From contig CM065816.1 of assembly GCA_033398695.1 (NCBI GenBank), positions 134,389,358 through 134,453,357 of the forward strand: a stretch of DNA of 64,000 bases, given 5' to 3'. A model generated the notes under the pieces. That model was given only the letters and a program-made list of their open reading frames with translations, made no database searches and was not told where the DNA came from. A program made the position numbers and the translations under genes. This document shows positions 1-11,235 of the stretch, one piece after another (within the stretch, counting starts at the first letter, position 1; every line of letters starts with the position of its first letter). The DNA comes from Orobanche coerulescens. Taxonomy: Eukaryota > Streptophyta > Magnoliopsida > Lamiales > Orobanchaceae.

Positions 1-165
1 ACAATACACTTATATAGCATTTTTAGAAAACGCTGTCGTATGTTCCGTATTTTAAGTAATATTTCTTAAATTCTCGATCCGTGAATTAAAAAGGTATTTT
101 GAACTTTTTATACCCACTTGAAATACCCGTATAACCCACCCGCGAAATACCCGTTAATTAACCGC
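1..165. other. AT-rich sequence with no recognised feature
   Basis: AT-rich DNA with no coding signal on either strand. I see nothing assignable before the microsatellite. It lies on the inner side of the CACTA end at 3191, so it could be interior sequence of that element. Confidence 0.4.
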
Positions 166-187
166 TAATAATAATAATAATAATAAT
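166..187. repeat. (TAA)n microsatellite
   Basis: An uninterrupted TAA run of about seven units, directly visible. It is a simple sequence repeat with no functional implication seen. Confidence 0.95.
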
Positions 188-349
188 CCTAAATTAATCT
201 ACCCACTATGGGACTCGGTACCTGACTCCTCTAAACTGGGTTGCAAATGGACTCCCAGCTGGCATTGTTTCAGGCCTGGATGGTCTCCTTTAACACCAGA
301 GAAAGATATCGGGAATAAGTTTCTTGATGATAAAATAGAAAACACAAAC

Positions 350-660
350 CCTATCTATCGCTTTCTCGCTCCCCGCCCCCGCCCCCTCACTGTTCTGTCA
401 CTCGCCGCGACGCCCTCCCCTTCCCTCCCCTCGGTTCAGCCGCCGCGACGCCCTCCCCTTCCCTCCGCGAATCGACGCCCTCCCCTCCCCTCCCCTCAGT
501 TCATCCGCCGCGACTCCCTCCCCTCCCCTCCGCGACGCGACGCGACGCCTTCCCCTCCCGTCCGCGACACAAAGCCCTCCCCTCCCTTCCGCGACGCGAC
601 CCTTCCCTCCGCGCCGGCGACGCCCTCCCCTCCGCGATGCCCTGCCGCAACAACCAACAG
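350..660 (+). promoter_or_regulatory. CT/GC-rich leader, probable 5' UTR
   Basis: About 300 bp of C/CT-rich DNA with repeated CCCTCCCCT and CGCGACG words, in sharp contrast to its AT-rich surroundings. It ends in ACCAACAG followed by GTATGT, a good plant splice donor at 661. This looks like a transcribed 5' leader with a leader intron. It has few in-frame ATGs, so the coding start is not resolved. Confidence 0.4.
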
Positions 661-694
661 GTATGTATTTTAATGTATATTTAATTAATCATAG

Positions 695-1906
695 TGCCAC
701 GATTTCACGGTGCCCTACCGAATCCGAAGCAGTCATGGTTGAGCTACCAGATTAAGATAGCCAAAGTCAGAGAGCAGCGGTATGTAGGCTTCTGTATTCT
801 TTGTGATTCTCGGTGTTCTATACGAGGGTTTGATTTCAAAGGGGACTGGGCCGACTCAAGTTTTCTGTCACCATCACGATTCATCGATCCTTTGGATCAT
901 TTCGGTTTGCTCTGCTTTTTTCCATTTTCTGTTGGTCTTGTTTTATGGCTTATTATTGTTCTGACCTTCTTTAATTTTCTGTAATCCCATGATTACTGCT
1001 TGTGTTTTCTATTTCTGTTTTTTTGTCTTTAAGACGCATTTATTCTTCTTTGCGTGGAATTTTGGGAGAAGGCTATTGCTTATAATGTTTATAAATCTTG
1101 GTGATTAATCGGTTTAGTGGTTAACTGGTTAGTTCATTATATTATTTGTAATTTGTTTACAAGTTAAGTGATTAGTTACGGCTTTCACTATTGCTCGTAA
1201 TCTGGATGGATTTCCAATAGTGGTACCACAGAGTTGTTAGGGTCTGTCCGGACAGCTTGGTGTTATGAAACCCTACTGGGGGTTTCGTTCTAGTATTTTG
1301 GCTAATCTCCATTTTGATAGCTTTTCTTTTATGTCGCTGACAGATTGCTATCTCTGCTGATGATCTTCTTCCCCGTGAAGTTCCTTATTCCCCCATTCCA
1401 CTCCTCTATCAACCAGTCCTTGCAGAAACCCTTTTTGATTCTTCGCTTTGTTTGCTTTCGAAGCAGCTTCACCTCGGCCAAGGGAACCCTATGCGTTGAA
1501 GGGCCTTTTCAAGAATTGATATTTGAGAACTTGAAATGAAAAAATTTGGACAGCTTCAAACCATGAAACCAGCATATTGAGGTCTGGTCTTGAAGATCCC
1601 CTTCTAATCCTCTTCTAAAAGAACAAGACCACTTGAGGTGGTTGGTTATTGTGGTGTTATTGATAATCTGTGTGATTAATCTGTACAAATTGCTGCAATA
1701 TTTTTGGTAATATGAAACATATTTTTAATAAGAATGTGCTGATACAATTTGCGGTTGCAAAAAGTACCTTTATCTGCTTCCTATCAAAGTATTCATGCAC
1801 AACATAATCGATTATTCTTGCTTTCCAGGATCGGATTATAGCTCGCCTCCGGCAACCCTACTCGTTGGATTGCATACCTGTAGAAGCCGAGTACCGTGTT
1901 CTCTAA
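695..1906 (+). CDS. Candidate exons of an unrecognised spliced gene
   Basis: Three stretches look coding and carry splice-like borders. Exon A is 695-779 (ATAG acceptor, GTATGT donor at 780); in one frame it reads ...[20 protein letters not shown]. Exon B starts at 1344 after GACAG; one frame reads [20 protein letters not shown] and stops at 1497-1499. Exon C is 1829-1906 after TTTCCAG, reading [19 protein letters not shown], with stop TAA at 1904-1906. The reading phases of A and B do not join cleanly, so this may be a pseudogene, an alternatively spliced locus, or a fragment captured by the CACTA element ending at 3191. I do not recognise the protein family and assign no function. Confidence 0.3.
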
Positions 1907-2795
1907 ATTTCTAATGTTGTAAAATGATATGTGCTCGTATATTTTACCTTCTTCCATATGGATTTTTGTGGCGAAGTTTCACATAGGTTTAATTTCCACA
2001 TCAATTACTTCTAACTTTTCGATTGTCGGGTTTGAATTCATGCACAAAACTCATCCAGAGTTCATGTTAATTTCCTTATTGCATAATTGTGGTAGTGTGA
2101 TTTAAGCATTCATGTCATTTTAGTATCTTTGATAGTGTCTATTGTCCACAAATGAACAAATTATTTATTTTGTGAAAATGTTTTATTATGTGAAGCATAT
2201 GACATGAAGCTTGATATCTTGGTCTCTTTTGAATGTCACTTGGTTGTAACTTTTGCCATATCATTTGTTACGAGATACCCAACCGCTTCTCTTTCGGTTT
2301 ATTCCTATTAAGATTATTAAAAGAAGAACGGTCTTATCTAGATTGACTTATTTACAACAATTTGGTAGGGAAAAGTGAAACAGGAAAGTGGGAGAAGCTA
2401 ATTCCGTCCTCAACTGGGATATTGGAGAATTTTGTGTAATGATATCAAGTGATCAAGATGATAATGCTACTCCTATGACTCAAGGCGGCACCACTTATCA
2501 GTTATTTCAATATGTAACTTCCGATCACTTGTATTTAGACTCAGTAATTTTGTACTTTTTAAGTTAGATTGGTGGTGTTGCTTGGTTTTTGTACTTTTGA
2601 AGTTAAATTGGTGGTTTGTTGCTTTGTATGAATTTAGGAATTTGTATTTTGTATTGGCATCCTTGTTGGTTTTTGGATGCCTTGTTTTATTTTGGATGGT
2701 TTGATGTAAAACTAAAATGGTTATTTCAAAATATTTGTATGAATTGTTCCCTTTTACTTTAGCTGCTGTTGTATTTTATAAAAATAGTATTATAA
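1907..2795. other. AT-rich downstream region, no gene seen
   Basis: AT-rich sequence after the last candidate exon, consistent with a 3' UTR or transposon interior. There is an approximate local duplication near 2560-2630 (TTGTACTTTT...AAGTTA...ATTGGTGG twice). No other feature is seen. Confidence 0.35.
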
Positions 2796-2799
2796 AAAA

Positions 2800-2940
2800 C
2801 TGCCGATGTGGCATAGATGTGGGGCCCATTGCTGACCTGGCACAAATGTAGAGTCCATTGTCGACGTGGCATCAAGATGGGACCCATTGATGGCATGGCA
2901 TAAAGGTGGGACCCATTGATGATGTGGCATATGTGGACCC
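2800..2940. repeat. 29-bp tandem repeat
   Basis: A unit of the type GGGCCCATTG...GACSTGGCA recurs with CCATT anchors at 2826, 2855, 2884 and 2913, an exact 29-bp period over at least four diverged copies. It sits just inside the subterminal region of the CACTA end at 3191. Confidence 0.85.
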
Positions 2941-3191
2941 ATGTTCTTTTTTTTTTTGAAATCTTAGGCAACATCATTTGTTGTTGCCTTACTTGGTTAT
3001 GTTGTTGCATTAGAGGCGTAATGCAATACTTTTCTGTTGTTGCAGTAGAGACTAAAAGTGTTGCCTTATGTGTCAAAGGCAACGGCCGTATTGGCAACAA
3101 GAGTTTGGTGTTGCCTTTGGCCTAAGGCAACACTTATTGTGTCTTCTGCAACAATAAACAGGCATTGCCTATGAGCACTTATGGCGTAGTG
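2941..3191. mobile_element. CACTA (En/Spm-type) transposon right end
   Basis: The segment ends in ...GGCGTAGTG at 3183-3191; read on the minus strand this is CACTACGCCATAAGTGC, a CACTA-type terminal inverted repeat. The adjoining ~250 bp are packed with subterminal words GGCAACA / TGTTGCC in both orientations, as expected for binding sites of CACTA transposition proteins. Immediately after 3191 the LINE reverse transcriptase resumes in mid-domain, so this element inserted into the LINE. The partner end lies outside the window and the 3-bp target duplication cannot be checked. The TIR resembles the CACTA left end at 49509. Confidence 0.75.
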
Positions 3192-4754
3192 AGATCTTGG
3201 ACTTTTCCTGGATGACACGTAATCCCGATGCTGTACAGAACTTCCTGAGAACCTCCTTGATACATAAAGCATTGCTCCTGTTAGATGCCGCCATAAGGAG
3301 AAGGTCATCTGCAAAAAACATGTGAGAAAAGGCTGGACCTCCACGACAAATGTGAATAGGCTGCCACTTTTTATTTGCCACTTTCTCTTGGATCAAATAT
3401 AGAGAGCCGTTCAATACAAAGAACAAAAAGATAAGGAGATAGTGGATCCCTTTGCCTCAACCCATATGCCGGTGTAATAGCTTCCTAGATTGGATTGGGG
3501 AATTCATTAGCATACGATAATGCTTGTTGTTAGCACACGCTAATGTAAGATCTGGGACGAACATGTTCGATTTCTGGCCTTTTAACGCATGCTAATCAGT
3601 GTGGATTAGCACACACTAAGCTGTCCAGTATATAATCTGGATAGAGGCTTTCTTATGCATTTTTCCTCACTTCCTTCTTTATGCCGCGACGTTTGAGACA
3701 AGAATGACTACGATTTGAACTCTTGGCCGATTTTGCTCTATCCAAAGGCATTTTGGAGGGTCTTAGGTGATTATAACATCATCTAATCTGTTGTTCTTCA
3801 TCGGATCAAAAGGCTTCGAGCTCTTGTCACAAAACATAACAAGTTTCCAAATTCTATCAAACCAAAGAAGTAGAGCGTCTCGTCGATAAATTCCCAGCTC
3901 AACCTGTCATATGCTTTTTCGAGGTCCAGTCTAATAATCATGCTACCCTTCATATTATTCTTCCTCAACCGAAGTGTTTGGAGGATCTCCTGAGCCAAAT
4001 AGATATTATCATGTGTCCTTCGCCCTCTAATAAAGCTGCTCTGTGTAGGTGCAATAATTTCAAGCATCATATTACACAAGCACTGAGTAATAACCTTTGT
4101 AATTATCTTGTAAGTGACATTACAAAGCATTATAGGTCTGAATTTACTGATAGAACAAGTGTTTAACTACTTCGGTATCAAACAAATAAACGAATCACCA
4201 ATGCAATCCTCAAATTCACCTTTTTCGAAAACTTCTATTACAAAATTCAGCAGTAAAGTTTGAGTTACCTCCCAAAAATGCTGATAGAACAAGGCTTGGA
4301 AACCGTCTGGGTCCGGTGCCTTGTTCGGGTGGAAAGTCCAAGCGACCGCCTTGAGCTCACTGATATCCACATTACTAAGGAGAAGATCTGCATCTGCCGC
4401 ACCAAGAGCAACCTGGTATCTAGATTTGTCTAGATTCTGACCCGTGTAAACATTATTTCTGAACATATCCAAATAAAACCCCCGTACATGTTGCTTCAAA
4501 GTTTTGCGATCGAAGCACCATATCCCATCAACCTTGAGAGCTGATACCATATTTTTCCTCCTTCGCTGGATAGTAGATTGGTGGAAAAAACATGTATTAT
4601 TGTCACCCTCTGCTAACCACTGAATTATAGACTTTTGGCACCACATGATTTCCTCTTGACAAATCACCACATTAAATTGTTCAACAAGTTCCGTTTCCAG
4701 ATCAATTAGCCCTTGGTTGGCACATGTACTCAAGACCTTCTGGATACCGTTCAA
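3192..4754 (-). pseudogene. LINE ORF2 reverse transcriptase region, broken
   Basis: RT blocks are visible in order. They are an N-terminal linker with ...WFHQSTIQRRRKN-like sequence, then LKAV.W..HPNKAPDPDGF, then PTQSSFIRGRRTHDNI, then MIIRLDLEKAYDRLSWEF, then (after the inserted LTR piece) GLRQRDPLSPYLF, and finally the catalytic FADDLLLMAAS block near 3300. This order is diagnostic of plant L1-clade RT. Stops and frame changes occur between blocks, and sequence after the EKSK block is missing because the CACTA element starts there. No RNase H or 3' poly(A) tail is present in the window. Confidence 0.85.
3490..3820 (+). mobile_element. LTR fragment inserted in the LINE
   Basis: Foreign DNA splits the LINE RT. 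It starts with degenerate TTAGCACACGCTAAT-type near-palindromes (about 3505-3618), followed about 10 bp later by a TATA box (3629-3635), then sequence such as GGCATTTTGGAGGGTC and CATCATCTAATC that matches the start of the LTR at 41870-43721. I read it as a U3/R fragment of that gypsy LTR family in plus orientation. No target duplication was identified and both borders are approximate. Confidence 0.65.
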
Positions 4755-4845
4755 CCTTGCAAGGATGTGTCTTTCTGTGAAAAATATTATCCTTCAGAAG
4801 GGGTGGAAAAGACTGAATTGTAGTCTACAAAGAAGCAGATTGATG

Positions 4846-5629
4846 CTAGTGGTTCTTAACAATCTCCACACATCTCTCTTCTGTCAGCCACATCACCTCG
4901 AACCTAAATGGTTTATCCACTAAAGGTGCTCTTCCATCACAAATAGTCAAGATTGGGTGGTGGTCTAAATAGGTGCATGAAAGGTTGATGTTACAGTCAT
5001 TAGGAAACAACTCTTTCCATTCAACATTAATTAAAACCCTATCCAGTCGTTCCCATGTTCTCGCCAGACCATGCCTACCATTACACCACGTAAACCTCGG
5101 CATCTGTTGAAGGAAGGGGGCGGCCTCCCCACTTCTCACTTGCATAAAGCATCTCATTGAAATCCCCAAGTGCACACCAAGGCCTCTTCTTAATAGCATT
5201 CATGTCCGCTAGTTTACCCCAAAGTCTTATTTTGTCATTCTCTGTCGGTTTAGAATAAATGCCCAACAAACGCCACGGATTGTCTCATCTCGACCCAATA
5301 ATCGCATGTATCCCTTGATCATACACTTCCATGATTTCGACCTCAATATTGTATACATCATATAACATCCAAATCCCTCAAGAATGACCCACTCACGGTG
5401 ATATAACAAAACCAGTGAACCCCAGTTCCTCAATAATTACCCGCGACTCCTCCATATTAGTATGAGTTTCAAGCAAAAAGAAAACATCAGGTCTATAAGT
5501 AATATGTAGAGTATTGAAATTAGTCGTGAAAGTGTTACCTTTAGTGCCCCTCACATTACACGAAAAAACAGATAAAGGAGAGCACATGATTGTGTTTAAA
5601 GAGAGAAACGGAGAATGTACCACCACCAT
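4846..5629 (-). pseudogene. LINE ORF2 endonuclease region, broken
   Basis: Shows the exonuclease/endonuclease/phosphatase fold signatures of L1 ORF2: an N-terminal CNVRG block and YRPDVFFLLETH near 5500, then GDFNEML near 5160, then FTWCNGRHG, WERLDRVL and a C-terminal LDHHPIL block near 4960, where family members have SDH. The canonical Ser of SDH is Leu here. The domain is spread over several frames, so it is a pseudogene. In a live element this domain nicks target DNA to prime reverse transcription. Confidence 0.8.
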
Positions 5630-5849
5630 AGAAGACTATGGAGTTGTTCCAAGATGTCCATCGCCGTATTGACTTGGCGACAATCCTACCATATGCTCGT
5701 CTGAAAGAACATGTCTATCACCCACTCATTCCAGTTCCCAGGTTCTGTCATCTTGTAATAAATCATTGCCTCCACTTGCCAAACGATAGGCATCACCTTT
5801 AGGTAGAGTATGACATCCTCCTGACTGTTGTGAATGCTATATTATACCA

Positions 5850-6668
5850 TCTCTATTTCCATTCACTGCTACGTATGGAATAGCCATCAATATGATGTCG
5901 ATTTAAGTTCGAAATTCTCTCTTCTGTTGGCAACGTTGCAGCAGGAAGTGTCTTAGACTTACTGACTATTTTCCTTTTTTGCAGGTGTTTAGGATTAGGA
6001 GTCCTGGAAACTTCATTTTCCTTGTTACCCTCTAAAAACCCAAACGTGTTACCTAAGGTAATACCCATATCCATAACTTGCAGCCTATTGAAATTCACTC
6101 AAAAAGTACCTATAGACGAGCTTGACCCAATCTCTCTCAAAACTTGTCTGCTATTCTGCGATTTATTTTCCTTGACTGCCAAGAGGATGGTGTTCACAAC
6201 AGGTCTTTTCCCTGACGCACTGTTCTTCTCGTTACCACCATTATTTGCCTTTGGTGCCGGTTTCTTTCTACGTGTCATTTGGAGCTATGGGCCATAACCA
6301 TCTTCGTATGCGACAGCCGGTTCAGTTCTAGTGACAGGGTATGTGGGAGAAATATTCACTTCAGAACCATCTCTTGTAAGTCCTCTTACGTTCCCGTATC
6401 CATGTTAACAGAGGAAGTGTTTGCACGTCACTGGATACACCTTACCATTGATATCAACTCCCCTCTCAACTGGCTTCGAAAGGTCTACTTGAGTACACAA
6501 ACAAGCAAAGAGTCCTCTTGTTAGCCAAAACGTATTAGAATCAACTTTAATCGGACCACCAAGTCCTCCAATTTTTTGTAGGATTTCTTCTCTATAGAAT
6601 TGAGGTGGCAACCCTTGTACTCGCACCCATGTTATTGTTGTGTCTACTGTGTAATTTTTTGGGTTCAA
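5850..6668 (-). pseudogene. LINE ORF1 RNA-binding protein remnant
   Basis: The 6668-6405 stretch carries WVRVQGLPPQFYREEILQ and a following block resembling the DUF4283-type domain of plant L1 ORF1, a nucleic-acid-binding protein that coats LINE RNA. A second open stretch, 6098-5853, is Lys/Asn/Ser-rich, as in the variable ORF1 C-terminal part. A clear CCHC knuckle is not readable between them because of frame damage. Position upstream of the endonuclease supports the assignment. Confidence 0.65.
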
Positions 6669-6699
6669 AGTCAGGAAACCACTTTCTCATAGTGATGAA

Positions 6700-7257
6700 A
6701 AGTTCAACACCCCAATTTCATTGCGGGAAATTACACGCCGTAGGACCAGGCTGACGTCACACATATACAATAACACGATAATACCAATATATAACCAAAA
6801 ATGACAGTTGGGCCGTGACCTCGGCCAAAACATGAAAGTTTTGCTCAATCGAAACATAATTCATAATTATTACCCGATGCGCAACAACAACATAAAATTC
6901 AACATTGTATATGAAAATGAATACAGACTCTACCAAAACTACTGACTCGAGCTCTTTAACATCTAGTCTGCCCTTCTGCTCCGTGTGCAACCTGTGTAAG
7001 CTCCTTATCCTCGAGATCACTTTAAATGTATAAACATTCCACCCTAACGAGGGGTTAGCAACAACCGCTAGTGCAAGTACAATATTACAATATTTTAATA
7101 CACAAGCATTTCTAAATTCTTTCATCATTCATTTATCATGATATACCGGAATATCTATAAACAATCACCAGTAACACCATCGCTCAAAGGTAATTCTCGT
7201 TACAGTCCCTGTGGGCCCCGTCGAGCCAATCCCCAGGTGAGAATACCGCGTCCTAAC
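6700..7257 (-). mobile_element. Truncated chromovirus-type LTR
   Basis: Begins TTCAACACCCCAATTTC... and later has GAGGGGTTAGC...GCTAGTGCAAGTA. Both parallel the first ~500 bp (plus-strand reading) of the LTRs at 24590 and 31670 (TGTAACACCCC, AAAGGGGTTAGC, GCTAGTGCAAGTA). It is therefore a related, diverged gypsy LTR in the same orientation. It ends abruptly where the copia LTR starts at 7258; the remainder is not found in the window. Confidence 0.6.
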
Positions 7258-8732
7258 TGTTAGGGTTGTATACATCAAAGCATACTTTATGCTTGTATTA
7301 CCTAATTTCCCGGTCTTTATCTATGAGAATATTTAATTCATTTATCACATGTTTTGCATATTTATTCACGCTATGGTTATGCAAATGTTGTCTAAATTAC
7401 TTTATATTGTAGATGGTGTGTCGAGTCACACAGAAGATCACATTATCGGTTCCTTATATAGTAATAATTCATTCACAACCTATATAACATTAGACCATTA
7501 TGTGAGAGGTTGTAATACATGCTTGATATTGGTTGGTCTTGACCATTAGCATATATTAGCATATTCGGTATACGTTGAATAGGATCGAGTTGAGATAGAT
7601 TCTTCTGTACTTACTATAAGAAGAACGTACATTTCGGACAATTATTATTTCTTAATTCTAGTGATTAATATTTAATTATATATTTAATATTTATTGCTTT
7701 GACCTATCATGGGTGAGAGCCACAATGATTGACTCTATATGCTCGATATTTTGGGTAATATTATTATTTATATAATAATTAATATTATAACTAGAAATCG
7801 TGTCCCGACCAGTCGGTTTGATCATGTCCCTTGAGGCACTCGAAAGGATTATTATATTAAACCCCGCAGGTGGAATTAATATTCCGATATAATAATAAAG
7901 CTCGAGTGGTATACCCATGTATAATACATTAATTAATTAAAAACTGTCAGTAACTTAAATTAATTAATGGATATGGAATATCTTAAACAAGGGAAATAAT
8001 AATTCCAAATGGAGCCCAATTTCGTAATCTGGGATTTTGGTAGTAAGTGCAATATCAACTTTTTAGTGTACTAAGTTGATATTAATAGAGTCTTCATATT
8101 AGGAAGAGTCCTAATATGGGAAAGATGATCTCTATCGGGGTCCTTTCCTTATCTTCCTTAAGGTCCCTAAAGTAGCCCAAAATACCTATAAATAGGACAC
8201 ATATGGCCCCCGATTTTTTCACCTTTGTTGACACAAGAATTACGATTTTTTTCTCTAATTTTGTGTTTAATTGTGGATCTTGACTTGTGTCTTGGATTCC
8301 ACAATTTAGCTAACACAATATTTTTCCAAATACATAAATATTCAAGAAAAATAGAGAGAAAATTCGTGAGGTATTTCTTGAAGAAATTTCGGCCGATCCC
8401 ATACTACAAGTCCAAGTTTGATCCGGTAGATTATTGCCCACACGATATCCGGAACTTGGGCGGGATATACTCTAGAAGTTCTTGAGGTAGAAATACAAGA
8501 AGATCGAGGAGCAGCACGAAGGGGAGTCCAATCGACCCAGAAAGAATTTTTCCACCACTTCGCTTCAAAGGTAAGAATTACCAATTTCTACTGCATAAAT
8601 ACATATATTTAAATTGTTAATTAATCTGTTTAATTAATTAATTGACAAGCCTAAATAGATCCTCTATTTATGTTGGTTAGTTTATAAAAGCCTTTATTCG
8701 ATCTCGCTTCCGCTGTGTTTTATACTCCAACA
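7258..8732 (+). repeat. 5' LTR of the outer copia element
   Basis: Starts TGTTAGGGTTGTATAC and ends ...ACTCCAACA, with TG...CA borders, and is followed 2 nt later by a tRNA-Met-type primer site. It matches 35440-36618 nearly throughout that length. It contains a TATA box at 8187-8194. Confidence 0.9.
8187..8194 (+). promoter_or_regulatory. TATA box of the outer copia 5' LTR
   Basis: CTATAAATAGG context, a near-consensus plant TATA box in the LTR. The matching place in the 3' LTR near 36365 reads CTAAAAATAGG, so the box is damaged there. Confidence 0.7.
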
Positions 8733-8734
8733 AT

Positions 8735-8749
8735 TGGTATCGGAGACGG
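8735..8749 (+). other. Primer binding site (initiator tRNA-Met type)
   Basis: TGGTATCGGAGACGG lies 2 nt after the LTR end. The usual plant copia PBS is TGGTATCAGAGC; one internal base differs. It would pair with the tRNA-Met 3' end to prime minus-strand synthesis. Confidence 0.75.
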
Positions 8750-9806
8750 CCTTTAGGTTCTGTTCAATTTAATTAATTTGTGATTAATTTGCTAGCAATT
8801 TAAATATTCATATGGTATGATGTTTGGAATATTTTTGCTAGAAATTGTCTTGCAGGTGAATATGGTCCAATTATCATAGCTATGTGATTTTTTATTTATT
8901 TATACATTTTGGTAATTTGGCCCGGTTTTGAGGCATGTATAAGTTTTTCCCGTGAGAAACTCCACGGGTAGAATAGGATTTATTTTTTCTTGTAATTTTT
9001 GTTGTAAATTCGATGTATTTTATTTGGTGTAAAATTTGTAATCGAATTGTAATACACAAAGTACTGAAGAAAAAGAAGTCCAGCGCGAAAAGGAATCCTG
9101 ATCGGACGAACCGACCGAGACGATCGTGCTGCCGATCGGGACTCGGCCAGCTTGCTGTCTCGGCTGAATCTGGCCGGCCGCGCTCGGCCAGCAGCAGGGT
9201 GCCAGGCCATGGGTAGGGTTTTATCCGGGCAGGTTCGTTCGGTGTATGGTCCTATTCGTTTATCCGCCGTTTGTTGTGACCGTTGGAGCACAATAATTTT
9301 AATTTGGAAATTTCTTGTGCAATTAATTTTGTATGGAAGAAAGTTTTTAAATTTGGCAATTTTTGTGCCCCAACCGGGAGGAGATGACGAGATGCTTGAA
9401 GCAATGGGAGCAAAAGAGCCGAGTATTTTCTCGTTATTCAAAACGAGGAATAAAAGCCATGATAATTGGATTTGATTATCCAATTTTTTATTATGTTGGT
9501 TTTTACTGTTATAATGAATGACATATATGGATGTATGCGTGATATGTTTCTTGTATGTTAGGATGAGAAAATTAAAAACCTTAGTTTGGCAAAATAACTA
9601 AGTAATTTTAATAATTGATTTTTCAAAATCAAATTGGCCTCCATAATTGGTTTAAATTGTGAAATAATTAGCATGCGTGTTGACATTAGAGTCTTCCTCC
9701 ACATCGGATGTGCTGATTATTAGCTCACTAGTTTTAAACTTCAATTAGATAACAAAAAGGTGAATATTATTTTTTATGATAGGACCTCTCCATCTGTAGG
9801 ACTATT
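8750..9806 (+). other. Copia untranslated leader, first part
   Basis: Sequence between the PBS and the nested insertion. It contains a short GC-rich patch at about 9090-9215 (CGGCCAG/GGCCGG words). Open frames here overlap on both strands and show no domain. The leader resumes after the insertion at 22034. Confidence 0.6.
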
Positions 9807-11209
9807 TGTAGGTCACAAGTCGTCCAGGAATAAGTCTATGAGGGGTGAATAGACTTATTGAAACTCTTAAACTCTTTTTCACGAAGAGTAAGTTTCTTCA
9901 GCTGATAGATATGCAAATGACTTAGAGTCATTTGTTCTCAATACGTGCGGAAGTCAGCTGATGACGAATACAAAACAAGAAATGAAACACTTAACAATGA
10001 ATGCAGCAGTTAAAGTATGATGCTATAAAACAGTAAAATACGCAGGCAGTTATAGTGGTCTCAGAGGTGGGGTAATCCTCTACTAATCAACTTTTCTCCA
10101 AACCAGTTGGAGATGAATTCACTATGATTGTCAACCAGTGATAAAGATTACAGTGATTCAACCAAATTACAACAGCTTCCAACCATTGGAAATCCTTGCC
10201 GTTGCAACTCCCTTGACTGCCTTGCACCTCTTGATCCGCGATCCTTGGATGCCTTTACAGTCTCGAACTTCAACCAGTGAAGTACCCTGAACTCAGGATT
10301 AAAGACACGAGTTTTTGTCTTCTCCAACTAAGAGCTTCTTCAAATATGAACTTTTGAGAACTGCTCTTTTCACGATGCTATAGTTCGCTTTTTGATTGCT
10401 TTGAATGCTTTGATTGCTTGAGATTTTGTTCGCACCGGTGTTGTATTTTTCTAAGCTTCAAATCTTCGGATATATATAGGTGATGATCCTTGAGCATTCT
10501 TCATAGCCGTTGCAAATCTTGTAACCAATCCGTCCGTTGGAGAAAGACTTCTTTGTTTATTTTTTTCTGAACGTTGCAAGGCTGGATTCCCATATTTTAA
10601 TCCATCGTTCGACCGTTGTGAAGACTTTGCATGTGAGGCGCCGCATCTTTTGAATACAACAAGATTAAAGTCTTCAGTGGTAGGTCTGGATGAATTATTT
10701 AATTTATATCCTTGCGGGAATCTCTCCAATATGTCTCTTTACGTTAGCATGTGACTTTCCGTAATATTTGACTATTCAACGCATGCTGACGTGGACTTGG
10801 AGTACTTGGCTGATCTCAAGTAGGCTGATACAGTCATCTTCTCTGCAGTTTGGACTGCTCTGATGACGACTGTTTGAGACTCGCCTGATCAGATGACTTG
10901 TCTGAAGTCACTTGACTGCAGTCTGGTCAAACATCTCTGATTAATTTTTGTTGACCAGAACTTCTCTGACTTGACTCGGTTGTACTTCTCTGATGAACTT
11001 AGCTTACCTTTGTACTTAGCCGATTTGAGCCTAACTTATTTTGGCCTGTAGAAGATACTCATTTGGTTCTTCTTTACATTTTGCCAAGTATTAAACTTAA
11101 CATAATTTGGCCTATGCAAGATACTCATTTGGTTCTTCCTAACATCATTGCCAAGTAACATTTGAATTACATTAATGACATCATCAAAATCTAACAAGTA
11201 TTCCTAACA
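9807..11209 (-). repeat. 3' LTR of the Sirevirus-like element
   Basis: Begins (plus strand) TGTAGGTCACAAGTCG and ends ...TTCCTAACA. It matches 20621-22033 with scattered differences. A TATA box for its own (minus) strand lies at about 10471-10479. The U3 half holds short palindromes such as CTGATCAG and GACTGCAGTC. Confidence 0.93.
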
Positions 11210-11235
11210 AATTCCCCCTATTTTGATGATGGCAA
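11210..11235 (-). other. Polypurine tract of the Sirevirus-like element
   Basis: Read on the minus strand: ATCAAAATAGGGGGAATT directly abutting the LTR start TGTTAGG. This is the plus-strand priming site of reverse transcription and confirms minus orientation. Confidence 0.8.

Larger units (their letters stand above)
3192..6697 (-). mobile_element. L1-type LINE, truncated
   Basis: A non-LTR retrotransposon reading right to left: an ORF1 RNA-binding region (6668-5850), an apurinic-type endonuclease (5629-4846) and reverse transcriptase (4754-3192). Its 3' part is cut off by the CACTA end at 3191, and a foreign ~330-bp LTR piece interrupts the RT at about 3490-3820. Many stops and frameshifts make it non-autonomous. 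The 5' border near 6697 is approximate, where chromovirus-type LTR sequence begins. Confidence 0.85.

Noticed and set aside
8735..8749. tRNA-like TGGTATCGGAG sequence
   Set aside because: It is the primer site complementary to a tRNA 3' end, not a tRNA gene; no cloverleaf in the flanks.
9013..9475. Open frames on both strands in the copia leader (GC-rich patch)
   Set aside because: Overlapping opposite-strand frames with Arg/Ser bias from GC-rich DNA and no domain; the position is the untranslated leader.
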